Source of the DNA: Flavihumibacter sp. ZG627
GTDB taxonomy: Bacteria; Bacteroidota; Bacteroidia; Chitinophagales; Chitinophagaceae
Direction of reading: 5' to 3'
Length of the DNA: 64,000 bases
NCBI RefSeq assembly: GCF_000814325.1
Contig: NZ_JPHF01000001.1
Coordinates: 1 to 64,000 of the forward strand
The position numbers and the translations under genes were made by a program. Under the pieces are notes generated by a model, which was not told the DNA's origin, searched no databases, and saw only the letters and a list, made by a program, of their open reading frames with translations. Numbering within the stretch: position 1 is the stretch's first letter; every line of letters starts with the position of its first letter. Below are positions 1 through 10,948 of the stretch, one piece after another.

Positions 1-38
1 TAGCTATTTCAGGTGCATACAGAAAGCTATTGTGTAGT

Positions 39-214
39 AATGTTTTTGCCGTGCCTGCCGAAAGCTTGCTGAAGGCAGGCGCAATGCCTCCCCAAAGTAT
101 CCCCAAAGCATCCTCAAAGCCTGCACTAAGCCTGGTTAATGCCCAAATGAAGTTCAAATGGTGCCTTTTCAATGCTCCTATAATGCTTAAACAATGCCCA
201 GCTCTGGCATGAAT
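39..214. repeat. Degenerate 11-bp-periodic tandem array (about 16 units)
   Basis: If the sequence is cut every 11 bases from position 39, units 39, 50, 61, 72 and so on to 204 all carry G at unit position 4 and nearly all C at position 5. Positions 1-3 are mostly A, as AAAGC or AATGC. The remaining six bases vary and are C/T-rich. The phase is kept without an indel for 16 units. The first hairpin repeat (53-79) lies on the same grid. No credible protein is encoded here. The period is close to one DNA helical turn, so phased bending or protein binding is possible, but that is inference. Confidence 0.7.
53..79. repeat. 27-bp hairpin repeat, copy 1
   Basis: This 27-base sequence is identical to 268-294. 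Its ends form an inverted repeat, CCTGCC (54-59) with GGCAGG (74-79), around a 14-base centre containing AAGCTT. It resembles the short dispersed hairpin repeats of bacterial intergenic DNA; the family is not recognised with certainty. Confidence 0.8.
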
Positions 215-267
215 AACATCCCCGTGTGGCACGAAATCGCATATCTGTATTATTGTACCCCTGCCGC

Positions 268-294
268 GCCTGCCGAAAGCTTGCTGAAGGCAGG
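268..294. repeat. 27-bp hairpin repeat, copy 2
   Basis: Exact second copy of the element at 53-79, with arms CCTGCC (269-274) and GGCAGG (289-294). It stands about 80 bp upstream of the first aldo/keto reductase. Outside the repeat the flanks differ from those of copy 1, and the 11-bp phasing does not extend clearly beyond it. Confidence 0.8.
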
Positions 295-326
295 AATATT
301 GGTAGTTAAATCAGTAATGCGTATAA

Positions 327-1391
<1,065 letters not shown>

Positions 1392-1406
1392 TTCTAACCA
1401 CAACGC

Positions 1407-2036
1407 ATGAACACGAAAATTAAATACTGGTTAAGCATCTTCGCGGTTTTCTGTTTGCTGTCTTCATGCTCAAGGGCGCAGAAGCCGGGTGCTCAAAAAT
1501 CATCCCGGCCGGAGGATAAAAAGGTGTTGATCGTTTATTTGTCACGTACCAAAAACACCAAAGCAGTTGCTGAAATGATTCACCGGCATATTGGTGGCAA
1601 ACTGGTGGAACTTGAATTGAAAAACCCCTATCCCGCGCATTATCAAACCACCGTTGACCAGGTGGCCCGTGAAAATGCCAGCGGATTTTTGCCCCCACTG
1701 AAAACTGTAATTGACAGCATAGAAACATACAACCTGGTGTTTATTGGCTTTCCCACATGGGGCATGCAACTGCCTCCGCCCTTCAAGAGTTTTTTGAAAC
1801 AATACGATCTCAGTGGTAAAACCATTATCCCTTTTAATACCAATGCTGGTTATGGTGTGGGAAACGGATTTGAAACGATCAAACAGCTCTGTCCCAACAG
1901 TAAAATACTGAAAGGCTTTTCAACAGAAGGCGGAAAAGAAAGAGATGGGATTCTTTACATTATGGAAGGGAATAAAGCCGTGCAGGTGGAAGAATCCGTG
2001 AAAGGATGGTTGCAAGAAATCAGCATTATTAAATAG
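1407..2036 (+). CDS. Flavodoxin-like lipoprotein
   Basis: FMN-binding electron-transfer protein of the flavodoxin family. An N-terminal lipoprotein signal ends in LLSSCSRAQ, so the mature protein should be anchored outside the cytoplasmic membrane. The flavin phosphate-binding loop is YLSRTKNTKAVAEMI near residue 45. FPTWGMQLPPP and NTNAGYGVGNG match the other two FMN loops of the long-chain flavodoxin_4 type. It sits 15 bp after one aldo/keto reductase and 46 bp before another, suggesting co-transcription and a role in the same redox response. The partner and redox direction are unknown. Confidence 0.88.
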   Translation: MNTKIKYWLSIFAVFCLLSSCSRAQKPGAQKSSRPEDKKVLIVYLSRTKNTKAVAEMIHRHIGGKLVELELKNPYPAHYQTTVDQVARENASGFLPPLKTVIDSIETYNLVFIGFPTWGMQLPPPFKSFLKQYDLSGKTIIPFNTNAGYGVGNGFETIKQLCPNSKILKGFSTEGGKERDGILYIMEGNKAVQVEESVKGWLQEISIIK

Positions 2037-2073
2037 TCTTTTCATGATACCAGCAGATTTCATCAACTAATAA

Positions 2074-3201
<1,128 letters not shown>

Positions 3202-3275
3202 GACTTTAGATAAAAAGTGCCATATCGTGTTTTGTAAACGAAGGAGATGGCCTTTTTTAATTATCCATGCAAAAC

Positions 3276-4340
3276 TTACTTGATCTTAAGAGATGGAATG
3301 AGTGGATCTGTTTCAACCAGCTCCAGTGCCTTCACCATATTCGCAGTTCCATTCTTATACTTCAAAAAATGAGGCGTTTTCAAGTGCATCTGGTATGCTT
3401 CTTCATTGGCGTATATCTCCAGAATGGTTAAGTGAGTTGGTCTTTCCTTTTCAAACACGGCATATAAAGTCAATACACCTGGTTCTTTTTCAATGGAGGC
3501 TTCAATCTCTTCTTTTAAAAGTGACTTATATTTTTCCAGCTGGGCGGCATCAACCTCAACTTTTGCCAGCCTTACTTTATGCAGAGTTACATTACCCTTA
3601 AAAACTTCTTCCTTCTTCTGGGGCGAAATTATTTTCTTCAGCGTGGCCCTTGCCGCTTCTGCTCGTTCTATTCCAATATTCATTTCTGTGAGATCGAATA
3701 TTCCCATTAACTGCTCTTCAGTCATTCCCAGTTTCAAGCCAATGGCCAGATGACCTTGTAATTGAGCTTCCACTCCACCCAGGGCAGATAATGCTGAAAT
3801 GGTTATAAGCTCGCGCTGACTGTAGGTTAGCAGATCGCGACTGAATATATCAGCAAACAAATGCTCTTTCAGAAATGTATCGATCACCGGTGAGAATGCA
3901 TTGTAGCCTGTTTTAGGATCTCTTTCCTCACGACCAGTGAGAGCTTGCAAGGTTCGCTTTCCCCGCTCATATTTTGTGACGGAGTCTTTAATGGGGGAAG
4001 CGTCCTTTCCCATTATATCTTTTATGCCTTTTGCTTTTCTCTCTTCAAGCACGGCCATAAAATTGATGATACCATTCAGACTACGGGGAAACCCACAATA
4101 AGCGTAGAGATGCACAAGCGTTTCTTTGATCTCATTGATGGTAAGTCCCGCATCTAGTCCCGCATTCAATTCCATCTTCAATTTCTCAATGTTGCCCACT
4201 GCAGTTAGTGCGGCAATTGCCGACATGCTTTTCTGTCTGGCATTTAAGGATCCATTATTGGTAGTTTGCGCACTCATGGGTTGTACTATACACAGCAAAA
4301 CCAGAAACAGCAACTGTACCGGAAAAAATGTTTTTACCAT
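3276..4340 (-). CDS. Exported carboxymuconolactone decarboxylase/ABM fusion protein
   Basis: A signal peptide (about residues 1-24, ending PMSAQ) precedes two carboxymuconolactone-decarboxylase-like helical domains (about 35-110 and 140-235). A C-terminal antibiotic-biosynthesis-monooxygenase (ABM) alpha/beta domain follows (about 255-345, with ERPTHLTILEIYANEEAYQMHLKTPHF). The first CMD domain keeps one cysteine (YCGFP) rather than the Cys-x-x-Cys pair of AhpD peroxidases. CMD-ABM proteins often sit beside aldo/keto reductases and cupins, as here, which suggests handling of reactive or quinone-like compounds. The cupin gene lies 11 bp upstream on the same strand. The function is not established. 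Confidence 0.85.
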   Translation of the reverse strand: MVKTFFPVQLLFLVLLCIVQPMSAQTTNNGSLNARQKSMSAIAALTAVGNIEKLKMELNAGLDAGLTINEIKETLVHLYAYCGFPRSLNGIINFMAVLEERKAKGIKDIMGKDASPIKDSVTKYERGKRTLQALTGREERDPKTGYNAFSPVIDTFLKEHLFADIFSRDLLTYSQRELITISALSALGGVEAQLQGHLAIGLKLGMTEEQLMGIFDLTEMNIGIERAEAARATLKKIISPQKKEEVFKGNVTLHKVRLAKVEVDAAQLEKYKSLLKEEIEASIEKEPGVLTLYAVFEKERPTHLTILEIYANEEAYQMHLKTPHFLKYKNGTANMVKALELVETDPLIPSLKIK

Positions 4341-4351
4341 ATTGGTGATTG

Positions 4352-4843
4352 TTATTTGTTTTTTGCATTATCATATTCTGCATCAGTGACTGCCTCCCGC
4401 CATACTACGCTTTGATCGCCAAGGAAGTTTGTAATGGCAATATGCACGAACATGCTATTGGCTGAAGCCCCATGCCAATGCTCCGTATTCTCGGGGATGG
4501 TTACCACATCACCTTTTTTTAATAGGCGGGGCTCCTTCCCCTTTTCCTGGTAAAATCCTTCCCCCGATGTAATGATTAATGTCTGTCCTTTCGGATGAGT
4601 ATGCCAATGGGTTCTTGCACCTGGTTCAAAAGTGACATTGCCAATAGAATAATCATTGTTCTTGTTACGGGTAACCAGTGGCGTTAGGAAGGCATTTCCG
4701 GTAAAATAAGTATTTGGTAAAGGATCTCCTTTCGGAAATATTAAGTTATTGTATTGGGTAATCATCTCTCCTTGATTTTTTGAACTTTTACATGCTGATA
4801 TGGATATGATACATAAACAACATGCCATTTGAAGGATTTTCAT
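4352..4843 (-). CDS. Cupin-domain lipoprotein
   Basis: A 163-residue single-domain cupin with a lipoprotein signal ending ISISACKSS. The metal-binding motif is readable as HWHTHPKGQTLIITSGEG followed by a second motif around IPENTEHWHGAS. This fits the small RmlC-like, YhhW/CMD-associated cupins usually annotated as cupin_2. Its start lies 11 bp before the CMD-ABM gene, so the two are probably one operon. The flanking gene content (aldo/keto reductases, flavodoxin, CMD) is a recurrent stress or detoxification set, but the AraC-type regulator often found with it is absent here. Confidence 0.88.
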   Translation of the reverse strand: MKILQMACCLCIISISACKSSKNQGEMITQYNNLIFPKGDPLPNTYFTGNAFLTPLVTRNKNNDYSIGNVTFEPGARTHWHTHPKGQTLIITSGEGFYQEKGKEPRLLKKGDVVTIPENTEHWHGASANSMFVHIAITNFLGDQSVVWREAVTDAEYDNAKNK

Positions 4844-5161
4844 AAACTACTATTTGTGATCAGAATGCGCTATCGGCCGCTTATTGAAGGTCCCACCTTT
4901 TATCCGGATGGTACTGATACAGATTACTGATTCTATTACCAGAATTACTGAAGCAGACATCTTATCTAACCATTCAATTAATATGTCGTACATATTAAGT
5001 GTATATTAAATTTTGCGCAAACGATTGCCTTTCTATATCAAACGTTTGCATTTTTTGGTTGGCGTATTTGTAACTCCATACAGGTAAATCTTATTCGGCA
5101 AAACGCTTCATATTCGTTTGGAAGATGATTGATAAACATCAATTGTAAAAACCAAACGAGT
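4844..5161. other. Intergenic region between divergent genes
   Basis: This 318-bp A+T-rich gap separates the minus-strand cupin gene from the plus-strand SusC gene and must hold both promoters. It contains the two LacI-like palindromes at 5017-5048. A small hairpin lies just before the SusC start: ATTGAT (5128-5133), AAAC, ATCAAT (5138-5143). No full match to the Bacteroidota TTTG/TAnnTTTG promoter was found at the expected spacing. Confidence 0.6.
5017..5048. promoter_or_regulatory. Pair of LacI/GalR-like operator palindromes
   Basis: GCAAACGATTGC (5017-5028) is a near palindrome and CAAACGTTTG (5039-5048) is a perfect one. Both have the central CG and flanking CAAA/TTTG half-sites typical of LacI/GalR-family operators. 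Their centres are 21 bp apart, two helical turns, which places them on the same DNA face. They lie about 115-145 bp before the SusC start and are the best candidates for control of the first uptake locus. No LacI-family gene is in the window. Confidence 0.5.
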
Positions 5162-8077
5162 ATGAGAAATTTTTTGCTATTAATTGCATTCCTGGCAATA
5201 GGCTTAACGTCAGTTGCGCAAAAAGTTCCTGTAAAGGGAACCGTTCGGGATAAGTCCGGAAATTCATTACCCGGCATCTCCGTTACGGAGAAGGGTACTT
5301 CCAATGTTGTTGTTACTGATGATAAGGGCGCGTTCAGTATTTCAGTATTGGAGAAAGCCAGCCTGGTGCTTACCGGAGTTGGGTTTGCCAGCCAAACTAT
5401 TGAAGCCAGAACAGGTAATACACTTGCTGTACAACTGGATACTGAAGCTGCAGAATTACAGGAAATAGCAGTAGTCGGTTATTCAACCAAGAAAAAATCA
5501 CAGCTATCCAGCGCGGTCACAGTAGTATCGGCAGAAAAGCTGACGGATGTAACTTCCAGCAACCTGAATTCTTTATTGCAGGGTAAAGCACCAGGTGTGG
5601 TGGTATCCTCTGCCTCAGGAGATCCCACTTCGGGATCCAACGTGGTAATTCGTGGTGCAGGAACCATAAATGCAAGTACAAGTCCGCTTTATGTTGTGGA
5701 TGGAAATATCGGCGGAACTTATAATCCAACCGATGTTGAATCAGTTACTGTTTTGAGGGATGCAGCTGCAACAGGTTTATATGGCTCAAGAGCGGCCAAT
5801 GGAGTAATTATAATCACCACCAAATCAGGGAAGGCAGGTAAAACAAAAATCGAGTTGAATTCTACCCTTGGTGTTGCCCAGGCCACAACTGGAAATTTCA
5901 AACTGATGAATGCGAAGCAGCTCTATGATTATCAGCAGACTTTCTATAATCCTGATCCAGCTGCGCTCAATAACAATACCGACTGGTGGGATCTTGCATT
6001 CCGCAATGCAATGGTAAACAGCTATACCCTTAGTGCAAGTGGAGGAACAGAAAAAAGCCAGTTTTATGTTTCCGGAAACTATTACCGCGAGGAAGGAACA
6101 CTCATAGAAAACAGTAATAACCGGTACAATTTCAGGGCTAATTTAACGAGCAGGCTCACCCAAAAGCTGAAGCTTACAACCATGCTGAACGGAATATTCA
6201 TCCAGGATAAATATAATCCGGATGCAACAGTTTATGATGCATATCTGAACCTTCCCTTTGATGCGGCGTATAATGCTGATGGCACCCCGGTTGATGCACG
6301 TTATGGCACCTGGTATGGCCGCGACCGCGACAATTACCTTCATTCCTTACAGTACAATACATCAAAAGCACGCAGCTTTAATATGAGTGCTGATGTTAAC
6401 CTGGATTATACGTTACTAAAGAACCTAACGCTTTCTACGTATAACCGTGCCCGTATTTACCATTACAACAGTGATTCATATTACGATAAGCGCTCCAAGG
6501 AAGGTGCTACCAACAGTGGGTCTGCCTATATGAGCAATGGTTTTAACACTACACTGGTCTCCTCAAACCGTTTGCGTTATGGCCTTGAAATGGGGCAACA
6601 CAGCCTGTCGTTATTAGGGGTCTATGAAATAGAAAAGGGATATTCAGAAAGCAGCGGTGCATCCGTAAAGGGTTTGCCTCCAGGTAGAGATGCCTTTAGT
6701 ACGGCAACAGATATAATTCAGAATCCTTATGGTGGTAATGACCGTTATATGTTCAGTAAATACCTGGGACAGGCAGATTATAGTTTTGCCAATAAGTATT
6801 TTGCTGTTGCCTCTGTTGTCAATGAATTCTCATCCCGGTTCGGGGTTAATAACCCGGCTGCCACATTTTATCAGTTGGGTGCCAGCTGGATTATCAGCAA
6901 TGAAAATTTTATGACCGGCATCCAGCCAATTAGCTTCCTGAAACTTCGGGCTAGTTATGGTACTACTGGAAACGCTGAAGGTATTGGGTACTATGCATCC
7001 ATGGGACTCTATAGCATTTCCACCGGTGCAAGTTATGCAGGCCTGCCCGGCGCAGCACCCAGCCAGAAATCAAATCCTGATCTGACCTGGGAAAAGTCCA
7101 AGTCAATGAACCTCGGTATTGATATGAGTTTCTTTAAAAGGATTGATCTGTCGGTCGATCTTTACAGTAAAGAAACCTCCGATCTGCTATTCTTCCGTGG
7201 CTTGCCCGCCACATCCGGATTTGATGGGGTATATGAAAACGTTGGTGCTATTCGTAACAGGGGGGTGGAATTCAATCTTACCACTAAGAATATTGTTAAA
7301 AAGGATTTCAGCTGGGAAACCAATTTCAATATGGCCTTTAACAGGAACAAGGTACTTGAGATAAACGAAGGTCGTACAGAGGTGAACACAGGCGCCCGTC
7401 AACCTGTTGCTGTAGGTCGTGATATGGACGAATGGTTTATGCCGGTTTGGGCAGGCGTAAATCCTGACAATGGTGATCCATTATGGCAGAACCTGATCAT
7501 GGATGCTGACAATAAAAATTATATCACGTATACCAATAATTACAACCTGGCTTCACGTGTTTATACAGGTAAATCTGGCGCCCCTAAATTCACCGGTGGT
7601 TTATATAATAACCTTCGTTATAAAGCCTTCACTCTTTCTGCTTTCGTCAATTTCGTATATGGCAACTATGTGTATAACGATAGCCGGTTTTATTTCGACA
7701 ATGATGGTTTATACGAAAGCTACAACCAGATGCAACTGGCAGATGGCTGGAATCGCTGGACCAAGCCTGGTGATATCGCAACACACCCTAAGCCCATCCA
7801 TGGTCGTTCGGATGCCTCCAACGCTACTTCAACACGTTACCTCGAAGATGGAAGTTATCTGCGGCTGAGAAATATAACCCTTGGTTACAATCTGCCCGAC
7901 CAGATAACACAATCTCTTCGTATTGCTAATTTTCGGGTATTTGTTAGTGGCGATAATCTCTATACTGCCACTAATTTTTCCGGAACAGATCCGGAAGTTG
8001 ATCTGGGCTCTGGTCAATCCAGCATTAAATATCCCATCAGCAGGAAATTACTTGTTGGTTTAAACATTACCCTTTAA
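5162..8077 (+). CDS. SusC/RagA-type TonB-dependent outer-membrane transporter
   Basis: Outer-membrane beta-barrel that imports oligosaccharides or similar nutrients with a SusD partner. The start is placed at MRNFLLLIAFLAIG, which gives a clean signal peptide; an upstream in-frame ATG at 5129 would only add a hydrophilic leader. Order: signal peptide, carboxypeptidase-regulatory-like domain (VKGTVRDKSGNSLPGISV), TonB box region (LQEIAVVGY), plug (VVIRGAGTI, SPLYVVDG, SVTVLRDAAATGLYGSRAANGVIIITTK) and barrel ending SRKLLVGLNITL. It lacks an STN domain, so no anti-sigma signalling is expected. SusD follows 21 bp later. Confidence 0.96.
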   Translation: MRNFLLLIAFLAIGLTSVAQKVPVKGTVRDKSGNSLPGISVTEKGTSNVVVTDDKGAFSISVLEKASLVLTGVGFASQTIEARTGNTLAVQLDTEAAELQEIAVVGYSTKKKSQLSSAVTVVSAEKLTDVTSSNLNSLLQGKAPGVVVSSASGDPTSGSNVVIRGAGTINASTSPLYVVDGNIGGTYNPTDVESVTVLRDAAATGLYGSRAANGVIIITTKSGKAGKTKIELNSTLGVAQATTGNFKLMNAKQLYDYQQTFYNPDPAALNNNTDWWDLAFRNAMVNSYTLSASGGTEKSQFYVSGNYYREEGTLIENSNNRYNFRANLTSRLTQKLKLTTMLNGIFIQDKYNPDATVYDAYLNLPFDAAYNADGTPVDARYGTWYGRDRDNYLHSLQYNTSKARSFNMSADVNLDYTLLKNLTLSTYNRARIYHYNSDSYYDKRSKEGATNSGSAYMSNGFNTTLVSSNRLRYGLEMGQHSLSLLGVYEIEKGYSESSGASVKGLPPGRDAFSTATDIIQNPYGGNDRYMFSKYLGQADYSFANKYFAVASVVNEFSSRFGVNNPAATFYQLGASWIISNENFMTGIQPISFLKLRASYGTTGNAEGIGYYASMGLYSISTGASYAGLPGAAPSQKSNPDLTWEKSKSMNLGIDMSFFKRIDLSVDLYSKETSDLLFFRGLPATSGFDGVYENVGAIRNRGVEFNLTTKNIVKKDFSWETNFNMAFNRNKVLEINEGRTEVNTGARQPVAVGRDMDEWFMPVWAGVNPDNGDPLWQNLIMDADNKNYITYTNNYNLASRVYTGKSGAPKFTGGLYNNLRYKAFTLSAFVNFVYGNYVYNDSRFYFDNDGLYESYNQMQLADGWNRWTKPGDIATHPKPIHGRSDASNATSTRYLEDGSYLRLRNITLGYNLPDQITQSLRIANFRVFVSGDNLYTATNFSGTDPEVDLGSGQSSIKYPISRKLLVGLNITL

Positions 8078-8098
8078 GCATACTGAAAATTTAGAAAC

Positions 8099-9616
8099 AT
8101 GAAACATTCTTTTATATCTGCATCACTGCTTGCTGTTGTTCTGATGACCAGCCTGGGTTCCTGCAGAAAAACCTATCTGCCCTCCACGGCAATTGATGAA
8201 AATTCCGCTCTCTCCAATGCGGGTGATATTGAAACCGCAACAATCGGTACTTATGCCTTATTCAAAAACGAAGGCTATGTTCGGAGCGGCCACTTTTTAA
8301 TGGAATATCCCAGTGACGAAATTGCACAGGGACAAAACTCCTCTGATGATCTGACAAGGGCCTATCGTTACACGCACCTGGTAACTTCTTCGCACCCTCA
8401 ATTGTTCTGGTCGCAGGCTTATAAGGCAGCCGGTGCAGCAAACAGGATCATTGAAGTAATACCTGATAATGCAACTCCTGATCTTCTACAATTAAAAGGA
8501 GAGAACCTTTTTATCAGGGCGATGATGCATTTCAATCTGGTTCGGATTTTTGGACGTCCGTATTCACAAGGCAGCGGACTGGATGCCGGTGTGCCTATAC
8601 TGAAAGAGGGGTTAACGGAAGAGGAAAAACTGACAGTACCCCGAAGCACAGTAAAAGAAGTATATGAATTTGTAATAACTGACCTGTTAAAGGCTGCTGA
8701 ATTCATGACACAGCAAAAATCAAATTCTTTTGCCTCCAGGGAAGTTGCATATGCTTTATTATCGCGGGTTTATCTCTATATGGAAGATGATGCTAAAGCC
8801 ATTGAGTATGCGAACCTCGTAATTGGAAATGATATTCCTGGAACTGCTGCTACAGGTCGTTACCGGCTTTTGCAGGGCGCCGAATTCTCTAACTATTTCA
8901 GGAATGCACCAGATGGAAATAAGGAAACAATTTTTTGTATCCGTCATATAAAAACAGAAGATCGTGGATATTCTGCAATCGGCTCCATGTACTTCAGTGG
9001 AGATGCCAGCGGGAACGCGCAGAATCAGGCATTCAGTGGATGGGGGGAAATTTATGCCTCTGAAAAATATGTGAATTTCCTAAAACAGCAACCCGGTGAT
9101 CGCAGGCTTTCCTTTATTTCCAGTTATACAGTAAACGGTGTTCAGCAAATGAATACTAAACTGACTCCGAATACCCCTATGCATTATATCAATAAATACA
9201 GCTTGCAGGAAGGAATTGTTAACCTTAGCTCTCCTGTCTATATCCGCCTGGCTGAATTATATCTAAATCGCGCCGAAGCTAATGCGAAACTAGGTAATAC
9301 TGCAGCAGCACTGGAAGATGTTAACCTGATTCGCACCCGCGCAGGTGTTGCTTCATATACTGAGGCAGACCTTACTTTATTGAATAAATCTATCCTTGAT
9401 ATTGTATTGGAAGAACGTTGGCTGGAACTCGCATTTGAAGGTCATCGGGTGTATGATCTATTCCGTAACAATCGGTCTATGATCCGGAATTATCCTGGAT
9501 CGCATGTGGTAGGTGGTAACGTAAACCAGACGATCCCTGCTGCTGACAACCGGGTTATATTCTATATTCCGCAAAGCGAAATTGATAAGAACCCGGCGCT
9601 CTCTCAAAATCCTTAA
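8099..9616 (+). CDS. SusD/RagB-family nutrient-binding lipoprotein
   Basis: Surface lipoprotein that caps the SusC barrel and captures substrate. The lipobox is SLGSCRKTY. TPR-like helices of SusD are visible (RAMMHFNLVRIFGRPY, AYALLSRVYLYMEDDAKAIEYA), as is the conserved C-terminal block LNRAEANAKLG with LEERWLELAFEGHRVYDLFR. It ends with the usual IPQSEIDKNPALSQNP. The 505-residue length is typical. Its location directly after SusC defines the pair; specificity cannot be deduced. Confidence 0.95.
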   Translation: MKHSFISASLLAVVLMTSLGSCRKTYLPSTAIDENSALSNAGDIETATIGTYALFKNEGYVRSGHFLMEYPSDEIAQGQNSSDDLTRAYRYTHLVTSSHPQLFWSQAYKAAGAANRIIEVIPDNATPDLLQLKGENLFIRAMMHFNLVRIFGRPYSQGSGLDAGVPILKEGLTEEEKLTVPRSTVKEVYEFVITDLLKAAEFMTQQKSNSFASREVAYALLSRVYLYMEDDAKAIEYANLVIGNDIPGTAATGRYRLLQGAEFSNYFRNAPDGNKETIFCIRHIKTEDRGYSAIGSMYFSGDASGNAQNQAFSGWGEIYASEKYVNFLKQQPGDRRLSFISSYTVNGVQQMNTKLTPNTPMHYINKYSLQEGIVNLSSPVYIRLAELYLNRAEANAKLGNTAAALEDVNLIRTRAGVASYTEADLTLLNKSILDIVLEERWLELAFEGHRVYDLFRNNRSMIRNYPGSHVVGGNVNQTIPAADNRVIFYIPQSEIDKNPALSQNP

Positions 9617-9634
9617 GCGTTCATTTTAAAAATT

Positions 9635-10942
9635 ATGTGGATGCTACTAATAAAACAAATCATGGGTTGGGGACTTTTCTTATCTGCCCTTGCCTGTGGT
9701 AAATCTTCAACGGGTGGTGATAATATACTAACCCCGGAACCCATCATTACAGGTACCAATATCCCACTGGGAGGAAATGCTTACCTGGTAGAAAAGCCCG
9801 TGGGTGCAACTGAGAAAATTGAAGCTTCCGGACTGGAGGGCTGGACAAATACCACTACCGTATGTGCAGTATATTTTCTGGTTGAGAAACCGGGCGAAGT
9901 ATCTATTGCAATTAAAGGGAGGGTTCCTGCAGGTAACAGCACCATAGAGGTGGGTATAGGCGACAAATCCTTTAGAAAGGAATTGACCAATTCAACAGTT
10001 AAAGTGGTCAATATTGGATCTGTGCAACTGAGTGAGCCCGGGTATCTGAAACTGACGCTAAAGGGTATTCAGAAAACAGGAGCAGAATTTGCACAGATAT
10101 CCGATATCGTAGTTCATGGCGCCGCTGCAACGCGGGTAAAATTCGCCAATGATCCAGAGAATTTTTACTGGTCGAGAAGAGGCCCTTCGGTTCATATGAC
10201 CTATTCGATTCCCACTGAAACCCAGGTGGAATGGTTTTACAATGAGCTAACAGTTCCGGTTGGAGAAGACAAACCCGGTTCATTTTTTATGAGCAATGGT
10301 TTTTCGGGTGGCTACTTTGGCATCCAGTCGAGAGCCAATGACCGCTGGGTTTTATTTTCTGTTTGGGATCCTGCAGTTGGACAAGGAACAACGCAGGCCA
10401 TTGAACAGGGCGAAAATGTAGTGGTACAGCGTTTTGGCGGAGAAGGAACCGGTGGTCAGAGCTATCTCGTTTATGACTGGAAAGCTGGCACAACTTATCG
10501 TTTCCTTACCCGGGGCCGTCCAGATGGCGCTGGTAATACACTTTTCAGTGCCTGGTTTTACGCCCCTGAATTAAACAAATGGACTTTTATCGCTACCTGG
10601 AAACGACCTAATACAAGCACCTTTCTTACGGGCAACCATTCCTTCCTTGAGAATTTTTATGATGAAAACGGATGGATGGAAAGGAAAGTAAATTTTCATC
10701 AGCAATGGATGTTGCCAGCCGCGGGTGCCTGGACGGAGATCACTTCGGCCCGATTTACCGCAGATGCTACTGCACGCAATAAGCAACGTTTTGATTATGC
10801 AGGCGGGCTCAGTTCCAATGAAGGGTTTTTTCTGCGAAACGGCGGTTTCTTTTCTCCCGCTGTAACGATGGATCAACAATTTTCCAGGCCTGCTAAAGGG
10901 CAGGCACCAGTAATCAATCTTGAAACATTACCAAAAAAATAA
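9635..10942 (+). CDS. DUF5077/DUF3472 lipoprotein
   Basis: A 435-residue exported protein with a short hydrophobic leader and a probable lipobox at SALACGKSS. Residues about 35-175 resemble the DUF5077 beta-sandwich (carbohydrate-binding-like). Residues about 180-375 match DUF3472, with WSRRGPSVHMTYS, FFMSNGFSGGYFGIQ and RFLTRGRPDGAGNTLFSAWF. Proteins of this pair are regularly encoded beside SusC/D genes and are suspected to bind or act on glycans, but no reaction is established. It lies 18 bp after SusD and 6 bp before the discoidin gene, in one operon. Confidence 0.85.
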   Translation: MWMLLIKQIMGWGLFLSALACGKSSTGGDNILTPEPIITGTNIPLGGNAYLVEKPVGATEKIEASGLEGWTNTTTVCAVYFLVEKPGEVSIAIKGRVPAGNSTIEVGIGDKSFRKELTNSTVKVVNIGSVQLSEPGYLKLTLKGIQKTGAEFAQISDIVVHGAAATRVKFANDPENFYWSRRGPSVHMTYSIPTETQVEWFYNELTVPVGEDKPGSFFMSNGFSGGYFGIQSRANDRWVLFSVWDPAVGQGTTQAIEQGENVVVQRFGGEGTGGQSYLVYDWKAGTTYRFLTRGRPDGAGNTLFSAWFYAPELNKWTFIATWKRPNTSTFLTGNHSFLENFYDENGWMERKVNFHQQWMLPAAGAWTEITSARFTADATARNKQRFDYAGGLSSNEGFFLRNGGFFSPAVTMDQQFSRPAKGQAPVINLETLPKK

Positions 10943-10948
10943 ACGGGT

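Noticed and set aside
3202-3275. Possible hairpin before the run CCTTTTTT between convergent genes
   Set aside because: The arms GCCATATC and GAGATGGC have a mismatch and a loop of about 19 bases, so support is too weak.
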